A stretch of DNA of 6,119 bases. Source: Flavobacteriaceae bacterium (lineage in GTDB: Bacteria; Bacteroidota; Bacteroidia; Flavobacteriales; Flavobacteriaceae). The stretch lies in NCBI GenBank assembly GCA_002711185.1, contig PAHL01000061.1:12917-19035 (forward strand), read 5' to 3'. The position numbers and the translations under genes are program-made. This document shows positions 1-6,119 of this stretch, in pieces; the first letter of the stretch is position 1, and each line of letters opens with the position of its first letter. Under the pieces are notes generated by a model that did no database searches, was not told the DNA's origin, and was given only the letters and a program-made list of their open reading frames with translations.

Positions 1-536
1 CTATCAAGATAATGTGCCCAATTTTTTTCAGGGACAGACAAATCAGGAAATCCTATACCTGGAACTGGAACAAAACACATTATTATAGTATAAAAAAGAA
101 GAATTTGAGATAATAAAATAATTTGAGATCTTAAGTTAAGGTAAAGAAATATTATTGCAGTAAATAGATAAACGATTGAAATCCTTTGCAAAACTCCTAC
201 CCATCTTATATTATCAAATTCAAAATTTGGCCAGAGCCAAAGAAAAAGTCCTACCAGATAAATTTTTAGAGATCTCCAGATGATTTTTTTTAAAAGTATT
301 TTTTTTGAAAAGTTTTCTTCTTTCTTTTTGGATAGTGATAAAACAATTGATACGCCAACAATAAATAAAAAAGTTGGAAATATGTAATCAGTTGGTGTAA
401 TCCCATTCCAATCTGCATGAAGTAAAGGAGCATAAACATGAGACCATGAACCAGGATCATTAACAATTATCATAAATATTATTGTTAAACCTCTTAAAAT
501 ATCGACCGAAATCAGTCTTTTTGATTTACTTTTCAT
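1..536 (-). CDS. NagX/HGSNAT-like membrane acyltransferase (DUF5009 type), C-terminus cut off by window edge
   Basis: Only the first 178 residues are present; the frame is open at the left edge. The ATG at 534-536 is followed by a short basic head and VDILRGLTIIFMIIVNDPGS (residues 11-30), a first membrane segment with the RG-LT and N-PG-W signature of this family. Next come LLHADWNGITPTD (38-50) and a second membrane segment (about 51-68), a Lys-rich loop (70-91), a third segment (about 92-103), RWVGVLQRI (111-119), and two more hydrophobic stretches (about 120-135 and 138-156). The family includes human HGSNAT, which moves acetyl from cytosolic acetyl-CoA to glucosamine on the far side of the membrane, and bacterial NagX proteins placed in amino-sugar loci. 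His40 aligns with the catalytic acetyl-accepting His of HGSNAT (human motif KHASWNGLT). The start codon lies inside the end of the upstream GH20 gene (11-nt overlap), so the two are probably translationally coupled. Family membership is clear; acetyltransferase versus sugar transport is not resolved. Confidence 0.9.
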   Translation of the reverse strand, partial: MKSKSKRLISVDILRGLTIIFMIIVNDPGSWSHVYAPLLHADWNGITPTDYIFPTFLFIVGVSIVLSLSKKKEENFSKKILLKKIIWRSLKIYLVGLFLWLWPNFEFDNIRWVGVLQRISIVYLFTAIIFLYLNLRSQIILLSQILLFYTIIMCFVPVPGIGFPDLSVPEKNWAHYLD

Positions 537-3039
537 CTTTAATTATTTTAATTGCTTTCCCTCCATTTCCAAATGAATCAAAGGATCTAGCAAAAATTAT
601 ATTTTCATTTGAAACATCTATTGGATCAAAATATATTTTTGAATCAACCCCAGGAATTGTTCCATCAGTTGAATATCTTAAAGTTAAACCTGGAAATTGA
701 CTTTTCAAAATCAATTTATTTTGAAATATTTTACCACCCGGTTTGGGTAAATGGAATTTAAAATTACTGTTATTTGAGATAAATGATAAAAATTTGTGCC
801 CTAAGAAAGATGTAAATTTATCCCAATCTTCATTCATTTCTTTTTTCTGAATATTTACATCATTTTCTGATAACCATTGTGGTCTTTTACTCCACGACTT
901 TTCTGCAAAAACAACGATATTAGGGATAAAAAGTTCATCAAATACATCATTATTTATAACTGTTTCAGTCCATAGTTGGCTTTGAATTCCCAAGAAATTT
1001 TTAATCTTATCGGTTTTAATTTTTTCCATTTTTTCGATATAATCTTTATTTAAACCATGTTTTTCATTCAAAGCATTATTAGAAAAAATATCTAAAGGGT
1101 CTATAGCCCAAGTATCAAAATAGTCGACATATCCAGACCAGTTTAGCCCATAGTTTTCAAAATCCTTATTATCTGCCATATCAAAATAAAAAGCAGAAGA
1201 ATTACTCATTATAGTTTCAAAACCAAGATTAGCGAATCTATATATCATATCCTCCCTCCCTTCTTTCCATGTGTTGTTCCAAACATATGGAATAAATTCA
1301 TAATTAAAATTTTCAGTTTTGATTTTCTTTTCATGTTGGCTTTCTGAAGATTGAATTAATAACACATCTTCCCATCCAGTCATGGTTACACCCTTTTCTT
1401 TAATTATACTAAATAACTCTCTCAAATTATTATCGTATAGATTGTTTACATCCATATTCTCACCGAATTTTTCTTTACAAATTTTTGATTTCTTCCAAAC
1501 ACCATAAGGAACTTCATCTGCGCCGATGCTAAATTTTTCCAATTTGACTCCAGTCTCGTTGTACATTTTATTTATTTCATTAAAAACTTTTTTAAAAAAT
1601 GTATAGGGGCTTTTCATGCAAATACAAATAATATTGTCATTGTACCCTTGGGCAGATCTATATATACTTTTATCATCAAAGTCATTTAAAAGATATTTAG
1701 TTGCCTTTTTATTATCATTCGAATTAATGAATTTCAAATATCTTGCCTCCATTGCTTTTATTGCTGCTCTAGCATGACTTGGAAAACTAATTTGGGGAAT
1801 TACTTTAACTCCCAGCTTATCTGCATAAACTAATATTTCTTTAAAATCTTTTTTCGAAAGGTATCCATTTCCATTTTTTAGCCCAAGTGCTCCTGAGCCA
1901 TATGCAGGAATTAGTTTATCTTGTTCATCCTCTGTATATCCTCTTTGAGCCCCGACTTCAGTTAATTCGGGTAAACCTGGAATTTCAATTCTCCACCCCT
2001 CGTCGTCAGTCAATCTTAATTCTAAATAATTTAATTTTAATAAACTTAGGACATCCAAAACATCCATTATTTTTTTCTTTGGGAAAAAATTTCTCGAAAT
2101 ATCCAACATGAATCCTCTGTAAGAAAATCTTGGACCATCATTTATTTTTATAATTGGAAGCCCACTATTTTCATTTTTATAAATTGAGTTTATTTGTCTT
2201 AGGCTTTGGATTGCATGTCTGATTCCAAAAATATCTTTAGATTCAATAATAATTAGATTTGATTTAATTTCTAGCAAATAGTTTTCATCATCTAGATAAT
2301 TATTAGATCTAATTAAGATTGAATGAGCCCTATTGTTATCCATTGTAATTTTTTCATTAAAGAATTTTGAAAAAAAATTAATTATCAAAGTGGAGTTTTT
2401 TTCAAAAGCCTCATCAATCTTTACATTCCAATTTTCAATTATGATTTGATTAGAGTTATTTATATTGAGTAATTTGGGAGTAGGTATAATTTTAATTTGA
2501 TCAGATTTTTTGAAATTATCATTAGGGTATGTCTCATAAAGTTCAATTGAAGTGGGAATTTTTAATTGGCTAATTCCCTCAGCTTCTCTCCATATGGTAT
2601 TAAGTTTTATATCAAAAGCATTTTTCTTATTTACTATAAAAACTCCAACAGGACCCATGATTTTCCTGTCAATTATTCCCTCAAATTTAATTTTAAAATT
2701 TAACCTCTCACCAGCATTAAGATCCCAACCCTCACCAAAAAATAATTTAAAATAATGTTGCCCATTAACATATTTAAAATCTATATTTCTTGGCAATGTA
2801 TTTTTTGTGATAAAACCTTTCATTTGATTCCAATGTAGTTCCCAGTTATTAGCTTCTAAATTCTCTTCAGAGTTATTTATTATTTCAAAAACTGTTTCAG
2901 TTTTATTTTTTTGAACATCAAACTTTGTAATGTGAAAGTTTAAAATTATATCATCAATATTTTGACAATAAAAATTTTGATGAATTAAAAAACATAAAAT
3001 ATAAACAGGGATTTTTTTTAAAGTTGATTTAATTTTCAT
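526..3039 (-). CDS. GH20 beta-N-acetylhexosaminidase, chitobiase type, exported
   Basis: Hydrolyses terminal N-acetylhexosamine (GlcNAc/GalNAc) from glycan ends such as chitooligosaccharides. An 837-residue protein is read from the ATG at 3037-3039; the frame opens 7 codons earlier at a TTG (3060), but the ATG puts a basic head directly before the signal-peptide core (residues 9-20, cleavage probably near Cys25/Gln26). There is no lipobox. Domain order matches Serratia chitobiase: N-terminal carbohydrate-binding-like CHB_HEX domain (about 30-165), GH20b domain (about 182-285), TIM-barrel GH20 domain (about 303-715), and a C-terminal chitobiase Ig-like domain (about 763-834, with GLTLRYSTDG at 784-793). 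Family signatures are RGFMLDISRNFF, LTDDEGWRIEIPGLPELTEVG, HARAAIKAMEARY and GIQSQLW (684-690). The catalytic Asp-Glu pair is Asp508-Glu509 in SIGADEVP. Several normally conserved neighbours differ (HxH becomes Glu-x-Arg; the D of DxPxH is Ser; the H of HxGxDE is Ser). No T9SS sorting tail is seen, so a periplasmic location is favoured. It overlaps the downstream acyltransferase gene by 11 nt. Confidence 0.95.
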   Translation of the reverse strand: MKIKSTLKKIPVYILCFLIHQNFYCQNIDDIILNFHITKFDVQKNKTETVFEIINNSEENLEANNWELHWNQMKGFITKNTLPRNIDFKYVNGQHYFKLFFGEGWDLNAGERLNFKIKFEGIIDRKIMGPVGVFIVNKKNAFDIKLNTIWREAEGISQLKIPTSIELYETYPNDNFKKSDQIKIIPTPKLLNINNSNQIIIENWNVKIDEAFEKNSTLIINFFSKFFNEKITMDNNRAHSILIRSNNYLDDENYLLEIKSNLIIIESKDIFGIRHAIQSLRQINSIYKNENSGLPIIKINDGPRFSYRGFMLDISRNFFPKKKIMDVLDVLSLLKLNYLELRLTDDEGWRIEIPGLPELTEVGAQRGYTEDEQDKLIPAYGSGALGLKNGNGYLSKKDFKEILVYADKLGVKVIPQISFPSHARAAIKAMEARYLKFINSNDNKKATKYLLNDFDDKSIYRSAQGYNDNIICICMKSPYTFFKKVFNEINKMYNETGVKLEKFSIGADEVPYGVWKKSKICKEKFGENMDVNNLYDNNLRELFSIIKEKGVTMTGWEDVLLIQSSESQHEKKIKTENFNYEFIPYVWNNTWKEGREDMIYRFANLGFETIMSNSSAFYFDMADNKDFENYGLNWSGYVDYFDTWAIDPLDIFSNNALNEKHGLNKDYIEKMEKIKTDKIKNFLGIQSQLWTETVINNDVFDELFIPNIVVFAEKSWSKRPQWLSENDVNIQKKEMNEDWDKFTSFLGHKFLSFISNNSNFKFHLPKPGGKIFQNKLILKSQFPGLTLRYSTDGTIPGVDSKIYFDPIDVSNENIIFARSFDSFGNGGKAIKIIKDEK

Positions 3040-3172
3040 TAGATTATTTATGTTGTTCAAATAATTCAGGTCATTTTAATAATATTAAATAAAATTTTTT
3101 TAAACTTAAAGAGTTTTATTATTATTAACAGTAATTATAAAAAAAGATAAATCAATTAAATTATTTAATACC
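3040..3172. promoter_or_regulatory. Divergent intergenic region between GH20 and esterase genes
   Basis: These 133 bp separate two divergent start codons, so promoters for both directions must lie here or within the adjoining gene ends. The sequence is almost entirely A/T. I looked on both strands for the Bacteroidota housekeeping promoter (TAnnTTTG near -7, TTTG or TTG near -33) and found no convincing match. Neither start has a clear Shine-Dalgarno sequence, as is usual in this phylum. A short inverted repeat (TTTAAT-AAT-ATTAAA, 3075-3089) is present but is weak evidence in such AT-rich DNA. The promoter role is inferred from gene layout only. Confidence 0.5.
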
Positions 3173-4009
3173 ATGGAAAAAAAAATAATATTTCTTTTTT
3201 TGCTTTTAAATTCATTTTTAATTCATGCTTCAAAAGTAGATACTTTGAAGGTTTACAGTAAATCAATGAATAAAATGATAAAAAACATAGTAATAGTTCC
3301 CGATACAAAAGGAGACGAAAAAGAGTTCCTTCCTGTGGTGTATCTCCTCCATGGTCATACAGATAAATCTGATACTTGGTTTAAGATAGTACCCGAAATT
3401 AAAGACTATGCTGATAAATATAATTTAATAATAGTTTGTGCCGATGGAGGTTATTCAAGTTGGTATTTAGATAGTCCGATAAATAAAAAAATTCAATATG
3501 AGACATATATTTCAAAGGAGTTAATAAAAGTCGTTGATACTAAATATAATACTCTTAAAAAAAGATCTGGAAGAGCTATTACAGGTCTGAGTATGGGTGG
3601 ACACGGAGCATTTTATCTCTCTTTCAGACATCAAGATATATGGGGGTCAGCTGGAAGTATAAGTGGTGGCCTAGATATATCTAGATTTTATCCTGAAGGA
3701 GGGGAATCAAGATGGAATTTGATTGAAGCGTTAGGCGATCAAAAGGAGTTTCCAGAATACTGGGAAAAGAATTCAGTAATTAATATGTTAGATTTACTTA
3801 AACAGGATAGTTTAAAACTTATTTTTGATTGTGGAATTGATGATTTTTTCTTCGATGCCAACTTAGAATTACATGAAAAATTAGTGGAAAGAAAAATTCC
3901 ACATGATTTTATTGAAAGACCCGGTGGACATAACTGGAATTATTTTTCTAATTCTTTAGAATATCATTTGTTATTTTTTCAAAAGTTTTTCAATCAAGTA
4001 AAATCATAG
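3173..4009 (+). CDS. Secreted esterase-D family alpha/beta hydrolase (FrmB / tributyrin esterase-like)
   Basis: A 278-residue serine hydrolase that should cleave carboxylic esters, such as acyl groups on sugars or small acyl esters; the substrate is unknown. An N-terminal signal peptide (MEKK head, hydrophobic core 5-17, cleavage probably near Ala19/Ser20) sends it out of the cytoplasm. The fold markers are in the expected order: oxyanion-hole HG in VVYLLHGHTD (55-64), nucleophile elbow GLSMGG with Ser140, acid in DCGIDDFF (Asp224 by position, Asp223 possible), and His253 in PGGHNWNYF. All three triad members are present and the length is normal for single-domain members of PF00756, so it should be active. 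S-formylglutathione hydrolases of this fold are cytosolic; the signal peptide argues against that role. Related enzymes in Bacteroidota often sit in polysaccharide-use loci, and this one is divergent from a GH20 gene, so a role in deacylating glycans is a plausible inference. A run of nine A bases follows ATGG at the start. The stop overlaps the end of the converging PorP/SprF gene. Confidence 0.9.
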   Translation: MEKKIIFLFLLLNSFLIHASKVDTLKVYSKSMNKMIKNIVIVPDTKGDEKEFLPVVYLLHGHTDKSDTWFKIVPEIKDYADKYNLIIVCADGGYSSWYLDSPINKKIQYETYISKELIKVVDTKYNTLKKRSGRAITGLSMGGHGAFYLSFRHQDIWGSAGSISGGLDISRFYPEGGESRWNLIEALGDQKEFPEYWEKNSVINMLDLLKQDSLKLIFDCGIDDFFFDANLELHEKLVERKIPHDFIERPGGHNWNYFSNSLEYHLLFFQKFFNQVKS

Positions 4010-5005
4010 GGTAATTCCTATTGTGAAATAATGAAGCCCTGATAACCCAATATTTTGATCCCCTAGGTTAGAAGTGTAATGATAGGAGATAACATAATCT
4101 TTATAATTTAATCCAAATATTGGGGTTATGTGTTTATAATATTGATTAATTACTTCCCCACTTTTTTCATATGAAACTCCTACTGAATTTCTTCTGTATG
4201 ATATTCCTAACCAAACTCTTCCACTCGGAATAATTCTGTAAACTTTCAAGTTATAATCAAAACTTCTTTCATCTGTTTTTTCAAGATATTGAAAAAGAAA
4301 AGAAGGTTCAAGGTTCCACCCATTATCAAAATATATTTCGTATTGACTAGAAAACAAATAATGCTTAAAATTATTTGAATCAAAAATATTTGAATCTTCA
4401 CTGTTATTATCTGATGGATTTAATGTTAAATTTTTTATGGAAAGTTGTGATGATAAATGCGTAGACACATAAGCTACTCCTGCATCAAATGTCAGGTACC
4501 TCTGCATACTAGAATTATTACCTAATAATGGATCAACTATTCTAGAATCAAAACTACTTTGATCCAAATTATATTTTACAGAACCTAGACTTAATCCAAA
4601 TGACAACTCCTTGATATTATCATTTTTTGTTGGATACGATCTTTTAGTGTTCCAGATTTGATTATTTAAATAAATTCGATAACCATAAGTTATATAAATT
4701 GAGTTTTTTGAATGATATCCATTATGATCATCAATTAACTGAATTCCAAGAGTTGAATTAGCTTTTGCTTTATACTCTAATGTCAATAGTTTTGTTCCTG
4801 GAGCGTCCTCAATATCAAACCATTGATTTCTGTTTCCAAATTGAATTCTTGCTCCTGAAAGATTGACACCAACCATAGCTGGATGAATGACGTATAAGTT
4901 TTCAGAAAGATATTCATTAAACATTGGGATAAAGCCCTGAGATCTGACATTTAGGTTTACCAATAGAGCAAGAATAAACAAAGCAGATTTATATTTTTTT
5001 CTCAT
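4004..5005 (-). CDS. PorP/SprF family type IX secretion outer-membrane protein
   Basis: A 333-residue predicted outer-membrane beta-barrel of the PorP/SprF family. The signal peptide covers about residues 1-22 (RKKYK head, core 8-19, cleavage near Ser22/Gln23). The mature N-terminus carries the family hallmark: a short FNEYLSEN segment, then HPAMVGV (41-47) and RNQWFDIEDAPGT (59-71), corresponding to the usual NPA-AG and R-QW-G--GAP-T pattern. Many alternating polar/hydrophobic strands follow, and the protein ends in GLHYFTIGITL, like the GSHE-type last strand of the family. In Flavobacterium johnsoniae, SprF is needed for secretion of the adhesin SprB, and members are usually encoded next to a type B CTD cargo. 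That holds here: the start is separated by a single base from the stop of the upstream CHU_C-domain gene, so the two are almost certainly co-transcribed and this protein probably serves that cargo. Its final codons overlap the converging esterase gene by 6 nt. The exact paralog (PorP versus SprF) cannot be assigned. Confidence 0.93.
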   Translation of the reverse strand: MRKKYKSALFILALLVNLNVRSQGFIPMFNEYLSENLYVIHPAMVGVNLSGARIQFGNRNQWFDIEDAPGTKLLTLEYKAKANSTLGIQLIDDHNGYHSKNSIYITYGYRIYLNNQIWNTKRSYPTKNDNIKELSFGLSLGSVKYNLDQSSFDSRIVDPLLGNNSSMQRYLTFDAGVAYVSTHLSSQLSIKNLTLNPSDNNSEDSNIFDSNNFKHYLFSSQYEIYFDNGWNLEPSFLFQYLEKTDERSFDYNLKVYRIIPSGRVWLGISYRRNSVGVSYEKSGEVINQYYKHITPIFGLNYKDYVISYHYTSNLGDQNIGLSGLHYFTIGITL

Positions 5006-5006
5006 T

Positions 5007-6119
5007 TTATTGTCTTAACAAACTAAAGTGACCAGAATAAGATTTACCATTTTCAAAATAAACATGAAACCAATAGTCATCCTGAGGAAGAGTAAGTCCA
5101 TTATAAGTTCCATCCCATCCTTTGGATAGAGGACTTAAATCTTTTAATAATTTGCCTCTTCTGTCATAAATATAAACTCTTGTCTTTGGCTGAAAATTTT
5201 CACTTACTCCCAATACATTCCAATAATCATTAATTCCATCGCCATTTGGACTAAAGAATTTCATGTGTCCAAGAATTGATGACTCTATCTCTGCCAATCC
5301 ACAATTATTTTTATCACGAACATATATGTTATGAATTCCGGGAAGTAAATTATCAAAATAGGGTATGTCCTGATATAAGTTCAAAGAATCATCAATTGCA
5401 AATTCATAATCACCCACTCCAAGATTATTTTTATTTATTTCAACGGATCCCGTATCTCCTTCAAGGTCAATTACCTTTAAATCTTTTTGAGTGATTTTAG
5501 CGATTTCTGATGTTAATAGTTGAATTGATATGGCTTTTGAACAAAGTGTTCCACTTGTTGTTGTTGCCATAGCCTCATATGTCCCACCTTCATTAATCAA
5601 AATTCTTCCTTCGTTTCCTCCACTCAAAATTAAACCGTCTCTGTACCATGTGTATTTATAATCTCTTTCATCGGTTGCCTGAACTTCAAGTAACACAGGA
5701 TCAAGGTTTAAACAAACAACATTAAAGGAATTTAACCACTGGAACTCTGGAAGTTTTTTTATTTTAAGGGTTGCTACTTTTTTAATTCCAAGACATGAAA
5801 TTTGATTTAAGTCTATGTTATCTACTCTAGCCCATATATCCTCTTCATAAGGAGTGATCATTAAAAATTCATTGTTTTCATTTTTGATCTCATTTTGCCT
5901 CAAATAAGCATCATTTTCATTAAAGTAAAATGTAATATTTATATTTTGAGCAGAAAATTTAGTGTCAGAATTAATTAATTCTTGAGAGATGGTCTCCAAA
6001 GTTGAAATATTCCACTTTTCAATTCCTGGGTCTAGAGTTTTGATTTCAGTTTCACATTTTTCAAACTCGAGTGAAAAATCAGAATCAATTAAACTTGCAG
6101 CCACTTTTAAAGTAAGACT
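5007..6119 (-). CDS. T9SS type B sorting domain (CHU_C) surface protein, N-terminus beyond window
   Basis: Only the last 370 residues are in the window; the frame runs open through the right edge, and the GTG at 6102-6104 is just an internal Val, not a start. Residues are numbered from that Val. The first part (about 45-118) resembles the repeat common in large Flavobacteriia surface proteins (FYFNENDAYLRQNEI, then IWARVDN and a Cys-Leu-Gly segment). Next come a CLNLDP segment (131-136), an Ig/PKD-like stretch with YKYTWYRDG (149-157) and GGTYEAMA, and another beta-rich segment (198-275) with GVGDYEFAIDD and YVRDKNNCG. The C-terminal 85 residues are a gliding-motility-associated CHU_C domain: FFSPNGDGINDYW (283-295), YIYDRRGKLL, GWDGTYNG (329-336), DDYWF and a final GHFSLLRQ. 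This tail is the type B signal for export by the type IX system and surface attachment. The PorP/SprF gene follows after one base. The full protein is probably a large adhesin or other surface protein; its function cannot be read from this part. Confidence 0.93.
   Translation of the reverse strand, partial: SLTLKVAASLIDSDFSLEFEKCETEIKTLDPGIEKWNISTLETISQELINSDTKFSAQNINITFYFNENDAYLRQNEIKNENNEFLMITPYEEDIWARVDNIDLNQISCLGIKKVATLKIKKLPEFQWLNSFNVVCLNLDPVLLEVQATDERDYKYTWYRDGLILSGGNEGRILINEGGTYEAMATTTSGTLCSKAISIQLLTSEIAKITQKDLKVIDLEGDTGSVEINKNNLGVGDYEFAIDDSLNLYQDIPYFDNLLPGIHNIYVRDKNNCGLAEIESSILGHMKFFSPNGDGINDYWNVLGVSENFQPKTRVYIYDRRGKLLKDLSPLSKGWDGTYNGLTLPQDDYWFHVYFENGKSYSGHFSLLRQ

Noticed and set aside
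482..700. Plus-strand frame of 72 codons.
   Set aside because: It lies antisense to the acyltransferase start and GH20 end, which have clear homology, and has no recognisable features.
1887..2111. Plus-strand frame of 74 codons inside the GH20 gene.
   Set aside because: It is antisense to the conserved DDEGWR region of the catalytic domain; an open frame by chance.
2552..2755. Plus-strand frame of 67 codons with hydrophobic stretches.
   Set aside because: It is antisense to the CHB_HEX domain; the hydrophobic look comes from the complement of polar A-rich codons.
2962..3039. GH20 protein as a lipoprotein, because of the Cys at the end of the signal peptide.
   Set aside because: The residues before Cys25 (Asn-Phe-Tyr) do not fit a lipobox; ordinary signal peptidase I cleavage is likelier.
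3040..3060. TTG start 7 codons upstream of the GH20 ATG, giving 844 residues.
   Set aside because: The extra residues (MNNINNL) add nothing to the signal peptide, while the ATG at 3039 gives a standard basic head; TTG starts are uncommon.
3075..3089. Inverted repeat TTTAAT-AAT-ATTAAA as an operator.
   Set aside because: Six-base arms made only of A/T are expected by chance in this intergenic DNA; no second copy was seen.
3176..3185. Nine-A run at the esterase start as programmed slippage or a frameshift.
   Set aside because: The frame is intact through it, and Lys-rich signal-peptide heads in AT-rich genomes commonly give such runs.
5276..5494. Plus-strand frame of 72 codons rich in His and Tyr.
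   Set aside because: It is antisense to the beta-rich part of the CHU_C protein and has no support of its own.
6102..6104. GTG as the start of the CHU_C-domain protein.
   Set aside because: The frame stays open upstream to the window edge and the protein has no signal peptide there; it is an internal Val of a larger gene.

Overview
This AT-rich window looks like chromosomal DNA from a Bacteroidota member, most likely a low-GC Flavobacteriia-type (possibly marine) bacterium. The strongest clue is a protein with a gliding-motility/type IX secretion C-terminal domain (CHU_C, type B sorting signal) followed immediately by a PorP/SprF-family outer-membrane protein, a pairing specific to this phylum. 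Strong A/T bias, A-rich start regions and the lack of clear Shine-Dalgarno sites fit the same group. The lineage is inferred from protein families and composition only.

Layout, left to right: (1) the N-terminal 178 residues of a NagX/HGSNAT-type membrane acyltransferase (DUF5009-like), minus strand, running off the left edge; (2) a complete chitobiase-type GH20 beta-N-acetylhexosaminidase, minus strand, lying upstream of gene 1 and overlapping its start by 11 nt; (3) an AT-rich divergent intergenic region of 133 bp; (4) a secreted esterase-D-family alpha/beta hydrolase, plus strand; (5) a PorP/SprF protein, minus strand, converging on the esterase with a 6-nt overlap of the two coding ends; (6) one base upstream of it in transcription order, the C-terminal 370 residues of a large T9SS type B cargo protein, minus strand, running off the right edge.

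Two functional units can be seen. The left unit (GH20, the HGSNAT-like protein and perhaps the divergent esterase) looks like amino-sugar glycan breakdown at the periplasm and inner membrane. The membrane protein keeps the histidine that forms the acetyl intermediate in human HGSNAT. This raises a testable idea: it may acetylate terminal glucosamine so that the GH20 enzyme, which needs the 2-acetamido group for catalysis, can cleave it. The right unit (type B cargo plus PorP/SprF) is a surface display or adhesin module secreted by the type IX system. No RNA genes, CRISPR arrays, insertion sequences or long repeats were seen. No wholly new system is evident. The most unusual point is a set of substitutions around the GH20 active site.
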